Positions 1 through 7,684 of a stretch of DNA of 64,000 bases are shown here, one piece after another. Source of the stretch: Propionibacteriaceae bacterium AM104-82 (GTDB taxonomy: Bacteria; Actinomycetota; Actinomycetes; Propionibacteriales; Propionibacteriaceae); NCBI GenBank assembly GCA_027658995.1, contig JAQDQK010000003.1, positions 62,001 through 126,000 of the forward strand. The letters run 5' to 3'. The position numbers and the translations under genes were made by a program. Positions within the stretch are counted from its first letter, which is position 1. Every line of letters starts with the position of its first letter. The notes beneath the pieces are model-generated. The model had not been told where the DNA came from, searched no databases, and saw only the letters and a list, made by a program, of their open reading frames with translations.

Positions 1-2
1 TC

Positions 3-980
3 CCGCCCAAGGAGCGGCCGCGGGCGATGGCGCTTGTCTCCTTCTGCTGGCTGCTCCCCGCCTTCATCGGCCCGCCGTTCGCGGCGTGGCTGACGCACTA
101 CTCGTGGCGACTCGTGTTCGCGACGATGATCCCGCTCGTCGTGGTGGCCTTCCTGATCACGCTGCCGGGACTCCGCCAGGTGCAGGCCGGCTTCACCCCG
201 GGCGAGGACGAGGTCGGTCCGGTCGCTGTGCTTCCGACGGCGGCGGTCACCGTCGCGCCGTCCCTGATCCTGCTTGCGGGGCAGGGGCTCGGGGTGTGGA
301 GCGTCGCCTCGGCCGTCGTCGGCGTCGGAGCCCTGGTGTGGGGGCTGCCGAAGATCCTGGCTCCGGCGGCGCGTGGTTTCCGGCCGGGCGTGCCGAGCGT
401 CGTGCTCACCCGGGCGATCCAGGCTGGCTCGTTCTTCGCGGCCGAGACCATCCTGCTCGTCACGCTGCAGGACCTGCGCGGCTACACCCCGTTCCAGGTC
501 GGCTGGGCGTTGACCGTCGGCTCGCTCGGCTGGACGCTCGGCTCCTGGCTGCAGGCGCAGTCCTGGGTGCGCCTCGACCGCAACACGTTCATCACGCTCG
601 GCGCGGCGCTCTCCAGCGCTGGCATCGCGGGCCTGACGGCGTTCGCCTACCTTCCCGCCCTGCCGATCTACGCAGGCCTCGACGCCTGGATCGTGGCGGG
701 CGTCGGCATGGGGTTGACGATGCCGTCCTCGGCCGTCGCGGTGATGAGCCTCTCCTCGTCGTTCGAGCAGGGTCGCAACCAGTCGTCGATGCAGGTGGCC
801 GAGTCCGTCGGCAACTCGATCGTGACGGCGGTGGCGGGCGGCATCTACACCGCCCTGCTCGCCGCCCAGCCGCAGAAGCTGAGCTATGTTGCGGGCCTTG
901 GGGCGGCGATGCTCGTCTCGGCGCTCGCGATCGTGGCGAGCAGGCGGATCGGACGGATCCGCAACGAGCTCAGTTCGTGA
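3..980 (+). CDS. MFS transporter, C-terminal part (5' end outside window)
   Basis: This is the end of a multi-spanning major facilitator superfamily permease. The frame is open from base 3 (reading PPKERPRAMALVS), and the ATG at 27 lies inside a cytoplasmic loop of the RxRAMA type, so the true start is upstream of the window. Hydrophobic helices follow through the protein, for example WRLVFATMIPLVVVAFLI, and it ends with a basic cytoplasmic tail (ASRRIGRIRNE). The stop overlaps the convergent kinase gene by about 11 bp. The substrate cannot be read from the sequence. The general architecture fits drug/proton antiporters of the DHA family, but this is only a family-level call. Confidence 0.8.
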   Translation, partial: PPKERPRAMALVSFCWLLPAFIGPPFAAWLTHYSWRLVFATMIPLVVVAFLITLPGLRQVQAGFTPGEDEVGPVAVLPTAAVTVAPSLILLAGQGLGVWSVASAVVGVGALVWGLPKILAPAARGFRPGVPSVVLTRAIQAGSFFAAETILLVTLQDLRGYTPFQVGWALTVGSLGWTLGSWLQAQSWVRLDRNTFITLGAALSSAGIAGLTAFAYLPALPIYAGLDAWIVAGVGMGLTMPSSAVAVMSLSSSFEQGRNQSSMQVAESVGNSIVTAVAGGIYTALLAAQPQKLSYVAGLGAAMLVSALAIVASRRIGRIRNELSS

Positions 981-2082
981 GCACGTAGATCGTCAGGAAG
1001 ATCGTCAGGCACAGCAGCAGGATCGCCGAGGCGGTCACCCACGCGTAGAACCACGGTGAGTGCGACTCCTTCGACTTCTTCGGCTGGTAGCGGCCCTTTC
1101 CGATGTAGTTCTCCAACATCGACACTGGCGTCTCGCTGCGCGGGGTCAGGCTCGAACCCTGCCTGCCTCCGCTGATCAGCGCGCCGATCGGGTTTGGGGC
1201 CGACGGGAGGGAATGCAGCGACGTGGGAGTCGCCGACGAGGAGATGGGCCGCGGCTGGTAGGAGTCGCCGCCGGGCAGCGCGTCTGCGAGCCGGTCGAGC
1301 ACCTCCGCGAACTGGGCCGCGGTCTGGGGGCGCCGGTTCGGGTCGGGAGACAGCGCGGAGGCCATCACCTGGTCGAGCAGTTCCGGGGCACCGATCTGCG
1401 CCGCGATGGGTGCCGGGCCGATCGCGTGGTTGCGGCTGAGCAGTTCGGCGAGGGTCTTGACCGGGAACGGCGGGCGGCCCGTCAGCAGCGCGTAGGTGAC
1501 ACAGGCGAGCGAGTAGATGTCGGAGCGCTGGTCCAGTTGCGACGAGTTGGCCTGCTCAAGCGCCATGTAGGCGGGGGTGCCAGCGGTCATGGTGTCGCGG
1601 TACTCGTCGAGCAGCGACTTCGCGACGCCCAGGTCGGCGAGCATCACGCGGACGCCCTGCGGCGTGTTGGTGAGCAGGATGTTGCCTGGGGTCACGTCGC
1701 GGTGCACCAACTGGTTGCGGTGCAGCACCTCGAGCGCGCGGGCGGCCTCTGCGGCGAGGCGCAGCGCGAGCCCCGGGGCGACCATCCGCTTGCGCAACTG
1801 CTCAAGCGAGCCGCCGTTGGCGAGGTCCATCACGAAGTAGGGCTGCCCGCGGTCGGTGGTTCCGATGTCGTAGACCCGCACCACCCGCTCGTCGGAGAGG
1901 CGGCGCAGCAGCCTTGCCTCTGCGAGGAACCTGGCGCGCACGTCGTCGTTGGTCGCCCAGTTGTCTGCGAGCACCTTGACGGCCACCGGCACGTCGAGCG
2001 TGTCGTCCTGACCGCGGTAAACGGTCGCAAAGGAGCCGGAACCGATGCGTCCCGTGATCCTGTAGCGTCCGATCATCTCCAT
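970..2082 (-). CDS. Membrane-anchored serine/threonine protein kinase
   Basis: A Hanks-type kinase of about 370 residues, using the ATG at 2082. An upstream in-frame ATG at 2175 would add about 31 residues before the domain begins and would overlap the divergent neighbour. Visible landmarks are the glycine loop GSGSFATVYRG (14-24), catalytic Lys36 in VAVKVL, the catalytic loop HRDVTPGN (Asp129, Asn134), a DLG metal-binding motif instead of DFG, GTPAYMALEQ as activation segment end, and DQRSDIYSLA. A linker of about 80 residues leads to one C-terminal membrane helix and only a few residues beyond it. It therefore resembles PknB-type kinases lacking PASTA or other extracellular sensors. Targets are unknown. 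It is divergently arranged with the RDD gene. Confidence 0.9.
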   Translation of the reverse strand: MEMIGRYRITGRIGSGSFATVYRGQDDTLDVPVAVKVLADNWATNDDVRARFLAEARLLRRLSDERVVRVYDIGTTDRGQPYFVMDLANGGSLEQLRKRMVAPGLALRLAAEAARALEVLHRNQLVHRDVTPGNILLTNTPQGVRVMLADLGVAKSLLDEYRDTMTAGTPAYMALEQANSSQLDQRSDIYSLACVTYALLTGRPPFPVKTLAELLSRNHAIGPAPIAAQIGAPELLDQVMASALSPDPNRRPQTAAQFAEVLDRLADALPGGDSYQPRPISSSATPTSLHSLPSAPNPIGALISGGRQGSSLTPRSETPVSMLENYIGKGRYQPKKSKESHSPWFYAWVTASAILLLCLTIFLTIYVLTN

Positions 2083-2150
2083 TTGCGTGACATTGTTGCC
2101 GATAACTACCCGATCCGGGAATCCTGAGCGTCTCTGGCATCCTTGAAACC

Positions 2151-2858
2151 ATGACGCATGCACCCCAACAGCCACCCGCCGGTTGGTATCCCGACCCTGC
2201 CGGAACCGACGGCGAACGCTACTGGGACGGGATCGCGTGGTCGCAGGCGACCCGTGACAAGGTCGTCCTCGCGCCGCCGCCGGAGGCCCCCAACGCCTCC
2301 TACGGGCAGCCCGCCGCGGGCTACGGGAGGCCGATGTCGGGCGCCGGTGTGCGGACGGGTGCCCCCTTCGGGTGGCGGTTCCTCGGCTTCGCGATCGACT
2401 TCATCCTGTTCAACGTGGTCGGCGGCCTCGTCCTCAGCGCGACGGGGGTCAGCCAACGCCTCGACGGCGAACTCGACCGCTGGATGAAGGCCTTCCTGCT
2501 GTGGGCCGACACCGGCGCGACCGGGGACGTGCCGATGCCTTCGCCCGAGTTCTGGAACGTTGCACTGCTGAGCACCGTGATCAGCATCGCGGTGTTCGCG
2601 CTCTACCGCACCGTGATGCTCGGCCTGTTCAGCGCGACCGTCGGGCAGTTGGCCGTCGGCCTGCGCACCGTCCGCTTGGGAGCGGAGCCCACCTCCAAGC
2701 TAGGGTGGGGCGTCGCCGCACTGCGCGGTGTCATCGGCGCAATCCTCTACCAGCATTTCCTGGTTGGCTTCGTCAATGGCATCTTCGCGGCGTTCACGAA
2801 GAACAGGCAGACCCTGTCCGACATGCTGTCCAAGACCCAAGTTCTCAAGATCCGCTAA
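2151..2858 (+). CDS. DUF2510-RDD family membrane protein
   Basis: A 235-residue protein. The N-terminus carries a DUF2510 motif (PPAGWYPDPAG...RYWDG.AW, residues about 8-32). A Pro/Gly-rich linker follows, then an RDD domain starting at FGWRFLGFAIDFILF with about three membrane helices. RDD proteins are polytopic membrane proteins of poorly defined function, sometimes linked to transport or Na+/H+ exchange; no function is claimed here. The ATG at 2151 lies about 70 bp from the divergent kinase start, so the two share a promoter region. malQ follows after 9 bp, which suggests co-transcription. Confidence 0.85.
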   Translation: MTHAPQQPPAGWYPDPAGTDGERYWDGIAWSQATRDKVVLAPPPEAPNASYGQPAAGYGRPMSGAGVRTGAPFGWRFLGFAIDFILFNVVGGLVLSATGVSQRLDGELDRWMKAFLLWADTGATGDVPMPSPEFWNVALLSTVISIAVFALYRTVMLGLFSATVGQLAVGLRTVRLGAEPTSKLGWGVAALRGVIGAILYQHFLVGFVNGIFAAFTKNRQTLSDMLSKTQVLKIR

Positions 2859-2867
2859 GGCCCACCC

Positions 2868-5021
2868 GTGAGTGATGTGTTTCCCGGCCTCGCCCGCCTC
2901 GCCGACAAGTTCGGCATCGCCCAGGAATTCTGGGACTGGAAGGGCCGCCACGTGGCGATCCCGGCCGAGACCATCGTCGAGGTGCTGCGCGCCTTCGACG
3001 TCGACGCCGCCACCCCCGAACTGGCGGACGCGGCGCTGACCCGCCTCGAGGACGACCGCTGGCTGCGCACCGTTCCCGCCTGCACCGTCGTCGAGGAGAA
3101 CACCGGGGTGCACGTCGACATCCACGTGCCCGCGGGCACCGAGGTGCGCGTGCACGTGCAACTGGAGTCCGGCGAGACCCGACCCGCCTGGCAGTCGGAG
3201 AACAACACCCCCGACCGCGACGTCGACGGCACCACCATCGGCGAGGCCACCTTCTGGCTCGGCGCCGACCTGCCCACCGGCTACCACAAGGTCGTCGCAC
3301 GCACCGTCGAGGGCGTCTCGCACGGCTCGCTGATCGTCACCCCGTCCTTCGTCGGCTTCCCGGCCTCGATGCGCGACCAGCGCGTCTGGGGCTACGGCAC
3401 CCAGTTGTACTCCGTCACCTCCGACGAGTCCTGGGGCATCGGCGACCTGGGCGACCTGGCCGACCTGATCACCTGGTCGGGCACCCGCCAGTTCGCGGGC
3501 TACGTGCTGATCAACCCGTTGCACGCTGCGGAGCCGGTCACGCCGCTCGAGCCCTCGCCGTACCTGCCCGCGTCGCGCCGCTTCGTCAACCCCATCTACA
3601 TCCGCCCCGAGGCGATCCAGGAGTTCGCGACGCTCGGCAAGTCGCACCGCAACGACGTCCACGCGCTGCAGAAGAAGGCCCGGGCCGCCGCAGAGGCGAG
3701 CGGCATCGTCGACCGCAACGCCGTGTGGCCGCTGAAGCTTGAGGCGCTGCGGACCATCTACCGCACCGGGATGCGCCCCGCCCGCCGGATCGCCTTCGAC
3801 GACTTCCGCCGCCGCGAGGGCGTCGGGCTGCGCAACTTCGCCGTCTGGTCCGCGCTGTGCGTCGCGCACGGCCAGCGCTGGAACGAATGGCCCGAGGACC
3901 TGCAGCGACCCAGCTCACCCGAGGTCGCCCGGTTCGCCGAGGAGCACGCCGAGGAGGTCGACTTCTTCGAGTGGCTGCAGTGGATCGCCCAGGGCCAGGT
4001 CGCCGACGCGCAGGCCACGGCCACCCAGGTCGGGATGCCCGTCGGGATCGTCTCCGACCTGGCGGTCGGAGTGCACCGCCTCGGCGCCGAGACCTGGATG
4101 ATGCCCGACGTGTTCGCCTCCGGGATGAGCGTCGGCGCGCCCCCGGACCAGTACAACCAGGCAGGCCAGGACTGGGGCCAGCCCCCGTGGCGCCCCGACA
4201 AGCTGCGCGAACTGTCCTACGCGCCCTTCCGGGCAATGGTCTCGGCCGCGCTGCGCGGGGTCGGCGGCCTGCGCGTGGACCACATCATCGGCCTGTTCCG
4301 GTTGTGGTGGGTCCCGGAGGGCGGCGGCCCGACGGTCGGCACCTACGTCCGCAACAACCACGAGGCAATGGTCGGCATCCTCGCGCTCGAGGCGCAGCGC
4401 GCCCAGGCGCTGATCGTCGGCGAGGACCTCGGCACCGTCGAGCCGTGGGTGCGTGACTACCTGTCGCGCCGCGGCATCCTCGGCACCTCCGTGCTGTGGT
4501 TCGAGGCCGACGAGCACGGCCAGCCGCTGGCCGCCGACCGCTGGCGCGAGTACTGCATGGCCTCTGTCACCACGCACGACCTGCCCCCGACGCTCGGCTA
4601 CCTCGCAGGCGACCACGTCCGCCTGCGCGAGGACCTCGGCCTGCTCACCGAGCCGCTGGAGGCCGAACTGGCCCACGCCAAGCACGAGCAGGCCGAATGG
4701 CTCGGCACCCTGATGCGCTACGGGCTGCTCACCCCGGAGCGGGCCGACGACCCCGTCGAGGTGATGCTGGCGCTGCACCGCTACCTGCTGCTGACCCCGT
4801 CGAAGGTGCTGCTCGCCAACCTCACCGACGCCGTCGGGGAGCGCCGCACGCAGAACCAGCCGGGCACCGTCGACGAGTACCCCAACTGGCGGATCCCGCT
4901 CGGCGACCTCGACGGCACCCGGATCCAGTTGGAGGACGTCTTCACCGCCGAACTGCCCAAGCGCCTCGCCGCCGTCATGAACGGCCTCGACGAGCAGCCA
5001 GAGTCGCGCTGGGAGGCATGA
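2868..5021 (+). CDS. malQ: 4-alpha-glucanotransferase (amylomaltase, GH77)
   Basis: This cytoplasmic disproportionating enzyme transfers maltodextrin segments between alpha-1,4-glucans in glycogen and maltose metabolism. The 717 residues match the longer actinobacterial MalQ type with an N-terminal extension of about 150 residues. Catalytic landmarks are GGLRVDHIIG (nucleophile Asp471), IVGEDLGTV (acid/base Glu519) and TTHDLPPTLGY (Asp571). The GTG start at 2868 is 9 bp after the RDD gene. No other maltose genes are adjacent. The gene converges on the TPR gene, with about 30 bp between the stops. Confidence 0.95.
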   Translation: MSDVFPGLARLADKFGIAQEFWDWKGRHVAIPAETIVEVLRAFDVDAATPELADAALTRLEDDRWLRTVPACTVVEENTGVHVDIHVPAGTEVRVHVQLESGETRPAWQSENNTPDRDVDGTTIGEATFWLGADLPTGYHKVVARTVEGVSHGSLIVTPSFVGFPASMRDQRVWGYGTQLYSVTSDESWGIGDLGDLADLITWSGTRQFAGYVLINPLHAAEPVTPLEPSPYLPASRRFVNPIYIRPEAIQEFATLGKSHRNDVHALQKKARAAAEASGIVDRNAVWPLKLEALRTIYRTGMRPARRIAFDDFRRREGVGLRNFAVWSALCVAHGQRWNEWPEDLQRPSSPEVARFAEEHAEEVDFFEWLQWIAQGQVADAQATATQVGMPVGIVSDLAVGVHRLGAETWMMPDVFASGMSVGAPPDQYNQAGQDWGQPPWRPDKLRELSYAPFRAMVSAALRGVGGLRVDHIIGLFRLWWVPEGGGPTVGTYVRNNHEAMVGILALEAQRAQALIVGEDLGTVEPWVRDYLSRRGILGTSVLWFEADEHGQPLAADRWREYCMASVTTHDLPPTLGYLAGDHVRLREDLGLLTEPLEAELAHAKHEQAEWLGTLMRYGLLTPERADDPVEVMLALHRYLLLTPSKVLLANLTDAVGERRTQNQPGTVDEYPNWRIPLGDLDGTRIQLEDVFTAELPKRLAAVMNGLDEQPESRWEA

Positions 5022-5052
5022 CGGACTCGTCGCCTCGACGGCCTAGACCGGC

Positions 5053-5892
5053 TTAGATCAGGCCCTTCGCGACCAGCGAGTCGCGGTACCTGGGGTCCTC
5101 GTCCTCGAAGATCTCGTCGCCCTCGAGCATGTAGGCGCTCAGCAGCGCGTCGGTCGCCTGCTTGTCCATGCCCAACTCGAAGGCCGCCTGGCCGAGCCGC
5201 AGCCACACGAACGGGTTGCCCGTGCCGCCGATCTTGAGGGCCTCCTGCTCGGAGGCGTACGCCTCGGAGAACTGGCCAAGCTGGAACTGGGCGTCGCCGA
5301 TGCTGGCGTGCAGCCAGAACAGCGTGTCCGCGTCGCCCGGGTCGGCCACGGCGACGGCGCGCTGCCAGACGTCGACGGCCTTGGCGAACTCGCCCGCGTC
5401 GGAGAGTTCCTCGCCGCGCTCGGCAAGCGTGGTCGCGTCCTCCCCACCCGCGGCGGTGTGGGCCTTTGCGTCGCCCTCGTAGAAGGCCAGGTACTTCGGG
5501 TCCTCGTCGTCGAAGGCGCGGGGGCCGGTGACGGCGACAGCCTTGTCGAAGAACGCGCGGGCCTCGTCGAGGCGGCCCTCCTCGAAGGCGATGCGCCCTG
5601 CCACGAAGTCGCACATGGCGGTGCCGCCCGCGCTGTCTGCCCCGTAGGCCTCGCGGGCCCGCTGCAGCCACACGCCTGCGGCCGCCGGGTCGACGGGGAC
5701 GGCGCTGCGGGCGACGAGCAGCGACAACTGCGCCGCGAGGCGCTCGCCGTCGGTCTGCGGCGGCTGCGGCACCTCCGCCCAGAACGCCTCACCTGCGGCC
5801 TTGGCGGATTGGGTATCCCCGGAGCGGTAGTCGGCGATCGCCTGCTCCGCCATCGGGGTCAGCCGGTCGAGCGTTTCCATACCTGTCAGCAT
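5053..5892 (-). CDS. TPR-repeat protein, likely immunity protein of the upstream toxin
   Basis: About 279 residues, soluble, acidic and helical, with two similar halves. Each half has TPR-like helices (GRLDEARAFFDKAV; GEFAKAVDVWQRAV; GQFSEAYASEQEAL) and ends in an acidic motif (FDDEDPKYLAFY; FEDEDPRYRDSL). The second half, with the pattern GNPFVWLRLGQ...LLSAYMLEGDEIFEDEDP, resembles a family of TPR proteins often found beside polymorphic toxin genes (recalled, not searched). It starts 14 bp after the nuclease toxin gene stops, in the same transcription unit, which is where immunity genes normally sit. The start could be ATG 5892 or TTG 5895. The immunity role is an inference from position and family resemblance. 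Confidence 0.65.
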   Translation of the reverse strand: MLTGMETLDRLTPMAEQAIADYRSGDTQSAKAAGEAFWAEVPQPPQTDGERLAAQLSLLVARSAVPVDPAAAGVWLQRAREAYGADSAGGTAMCDFVAGRIAFEEGRLDEARAFFDKAVAVTGPRAFDDEDPKYLAFYEGDAKAHTAAGGEDATTLAERGEELSDAGEFAKAVDVWQRAVAVADPGDADTLFWLHASIGDAQFQLGQFSEAYASEQEALKIGGTGNPFVWLRLGQAAFELGMDKQATDALLSAYMLEGDEIFEDEDPRYRDSLVAKGLI

Positions 5893-5906
5893 CAACTGCA
5901 GCCCTT

Positions 5907-6416
5907 CTACGGCGTCGGGTCGTTGTATCGGGCGCCGAGCTTAGCGCCCTCGGATCTGTTGTACCACGATGGTTGGAGCTCATAGTTCTTCGAGTTGAGC
6001 ATCCAGTCGCGGACCTCCTGGGACTTGGGTCCGTGCTTGATGCCGGTGGTATTCCAGTAGGTGACGGCGTCGACGGGGTAGTGGCCCATGTCGGTGTCCT
6101 TCAGCGGGTACATCTCGGTCTTGCCTGTGCGTGGGTTGGTCCAGATGAGCTGGTCCTCGCCCCCGATCTTGCGGATCTTGCCCTCGCGGCGCATCCGCTC
6201 GATGACCTCCCTGCCGGTGCGCGACGCCTTGCCGGGGGTGCTGCCCAGGTACTTCAGCCGCTTCGAGACGCGGCGGACCTTCTGGACCACCTCGTCGCTC
6301 GACTTCTTGAGTTGGTTCTTCGCCCCCTTCGCGAAGTCGCCCGCGTTCAGCTTGTCGCCGACCAGCCTTCCGATCCTGCCCGCGGCAGGACCCATCAGGT
6401 GCTTCTTCTTGCCCAT
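5907..6416 (-). CDS. GH-E/HNH-superfamily nuclease toxin domain protein
   Basis: 169 residues. A very basic N-terminal half (many Lys/Arg, residues 3-85) leads into a C-terminal domain with DTDMGHYPVDAVTYW (Gly111-His112), KSQEVRDWML and NYELQPSWYNRSEGAKLGA (Glu146). This layout, with conserved G-H and E residues, fits the GH-E clade of HNH/endonuclease VII toxin domains found at the C-terminus of polymorphic toxins. It is expected to cut nucleic acid in a target cell. The ATG overlaps the stop of the carrier gene (TGATG), so translation is probably coupled. It has no secretion signal of its own. See the 8-bp duplication entry: the protein may be the severed C-terminal half of the carrier. 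Confidence 0.7.
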   Translation of the reverse strand: MGKKKHLMGPAAGRIGRLVGDKLNAGDFAKGAKNQLKKSSDEVVQKVRRVSKRLKYLGSTPGKASRTGREVIERMRREGKIRKIGGEDQLIWTNPRTGKTEMYPLKDTDMGHYPVDAVTYWNTTGIKHGPKSQEVRDWMLNSKNYELQPSWYNRSEGAKLGARYNDPTP

Positions 6417-6427
6417 CAGCCCATCAG
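6412..6427. repeat. Tandem 8-bp duplication at the carrier-toxin junction
   Basis: The plus strand reads CCCATCAG twice in a row (6412-6419 and 6420-6427), which is CTGATGGG twice on the coding strand. With both copies, the carrier ends ELMG-stop and the toxin restarts at an overlapping ATG. Removing one copy fuses the frames as ELMGKKKHLMG. Eight is not a multiple of three, so the repeat acts as a frameshift. Confidence 0.8.
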
Positions 6428-6895
6428 CTCCTGCATCGCCAACTCAAGCGCCGCGTTGATGGCGCGCCGGGCGGCCTCCCGTGCCAGGACCGCGGCCCCG
6501 GAGGCGAGCCCGAAGGACGCCACGGCTGCCGCGATGGCTGCGGCGAGGATCACCAGTTGGGCGATCACGGCGGACTTGAACGCCACCACGAGGCCGGAGG
6601 CGACGTCGAAGCCGCCCGCGATGATCGTCGACGCGTCGGAGAAGTCGCGAAGCGACGAAAGGTTCGAGTCCTCGCCGCGCATGTAGCCGAGGAACGCCCC
6701 CGACGCCTCGCCCGAGTTGTTGGACTGGATGTGGGCCATCGCCGCCTCGATGTCGCCGATGATGCTGTCGGCCTCCCGGCCCGCGTCCCGGAAGGCCTGG
6801 GCGTTGGCGTGCAGGATGTCCTCGTTGCTGCTTGGCCAGTTGTATCCGAGGTACTGGAGGGCCTCCGTCAGCCACCCGGGCAACATCATTGCCAT
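6416..6895 (-). CDS. WXG100-like carrier domain with hydrophobic tail (type VII toxin N-terminus)
   Basis: 159 residues. The N-terminus, MLPGWLTEALQYLGYNWPSSNED, resembles the WXG100-like domain at the start of actinobacterial toxins such as CpnT. A helical segment follows (DAGREADSIIGDIEAAMAHI). Residues about 100-140 are a long Ala/Val/Leu-rich hydrophobic stretch (VIAQLVILAAAIAAAVASFG). In related proteins this part delivers a C-terminal toxin. Here the reading frame stops and the GH-E toxin follows with a TGATG overlap. The start at 6895 was chosen because it overlaps the upstream stop (TGATG) and because sequence farther upstream is low-complexity shadow. Export by an ESX-type machine is inferred; none is encoded in this window. 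Confidence 0.65.
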   Translation of the reverse strand: MAMMLPGWLTEALQYLGYNWPSSNEDILHANAQAFRDAGREADSIIGDIEAAMAHIQSNNSGEASGAFLGYMRGEDSNLSSLRDFSDASTIIAGGFDVASGLVVAFKSAVIAQLVILAAAIAAAVASFGLASGAAVLAREAARRAINAALELAMQELMG

Positions 6896-7212
6896 CAGAA
6901 TCCCTCGTTCATGTGTCCGGCGACCTCCGCCGCGGCCTCCTCGACGGCCGCGTACGCGTTGCCCGTCTCCACCAGCGCGGCGCCCTCGTCGCGCAGCCCC
7001 GTCGACATGTCGGCCAGGGCCCCGTTGACGGCGTCCATCACGGCGGGCACGATGCCGGCGACCAACTCGTCGAGCAGCGTCAGGCCCTCCTGGCCGGTGA
7101 TCTGCACGGAGCCGAGGCGCGACACCAGGCGCGAGGTCACGTCGCCGCCCGCATCGTCGACGGCGCCGCCCGCGCTGCGCCAGGACTCGGGAGAGAAGAT
7201 CCTCTCGCTCAT
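6895..7212 (-). CDS. Small helical WXG/EspC-like secretion-associated protein
   Basis: 105 residues, almost wholly helical, acidic and without a signal peptide. It carries YAAVE near the C-terminus, matching the YxxxD/E export motif of type VII substrates, followed by a short helical tail. Size and position between a YbaB-like gene and the WXG100-like carrier match helper or partner proteins of ESX toxin loci. It overlaps the upstream gene by 4 bp (ATGA) and shares TGATG with the downstream carrier, so the whole set is translationally coupled. The family assignment (EspC/DUF2580-like) is tentative. Confidence 0.6.
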   Translation of the reverse strand: MSERIFSPESWRSAGGAVDDAGGDVTSRLVSRLGSVQITGQEGLTLLDELVAGIVPAVMDAVNGALADMSTGLRDEGAALVETGNAYAAVEEAAAEVAGHMNEGF

Positions 7213-7613
7213 GGCCGCAGCCTCGCCACGTCTTCGCGGTAGGCGGCGTGGATGTCGGCCTGGAGGCCACCCAGTTGCCGCATCACGGCGCCGAAGTCGG
7301 CGTTGACCCGCTCCATCTGGGCGAGGTTGGCGCGCTCGTACGCCTCGAGCGCCCCGTTGATGGCCGCCTGCACGTCGAGGCCTGCGTCCTCCGCGCGGAG
7401 GTCGCGGACGGTGGGATCGAACTCGATGGCCCGGACGCGGCCGTCCTCGACGGTCACGGTGACGCCGCCTGCGGAATAGTCCGCGACGATCCCGGTCGGT
7501 GGCTCAGGCGTGCGCTCCGCGTCGTCGACGAGGCGCTGCACCCCGCCCATCGACGCGACGATCCGGTCGAAGACCTGGGGGAGTGACTCTCCGGCGTGTT
7601 GGCCCTGTGTCAT
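7209..7613 (-). CDS. YbaB/EbfC-like protein of the type VII toxin cassette
   Basis: 134 residues. The central part GGVTVTVEDGRVRAIEFDPTVRDL has the beta-strand pattern of the YbaB/EbfC fold, flanked by helices (FDRIVASMGGVQRLV; AYERANLAQMERVNADF). YbaB-like proteins precede WXG-type genes in many actinobacterial ESX loci, where they may act as chaperones; nucleoid binding is the other option. This is the first gene of the toxin cassette, with an AGGAAGG ribosome-binding site before the ATG at 7613. The promoter probably lies in the roughly 70 bp before it. Its stop overlaps the next start by 4 bp. Confidence 0.7.
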   Translation of the reverse strand: MTQGQHAGESLPQVFDRIVASMGGVQRLVDDAERTPEPPTGIVADYSAGGVTVTVEDGRVRAIEFDPTVRDLRAEDAGLDVQAAINGALEAYERANLAQMERVNADFGAVMRQLGGLQADIHAAYREDVARLRP

Positions 7614-7684
7614 GGCTGACCTTCCTGTGTCGGACGGTTTCAGCCTAAGAGCGGGCGTGGGTCAGTTGCCCTGGTGCCGGATGC

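Noticed and set aside
6895..7270. Longer N-terminus for the WXG100-like carrier from an ATG at 7270
   Set aside because: The added 125 residues are Arg/Gly-rich shadow of the two overlapping upstream genes; ATG at 6895 has the TGATG coupling.
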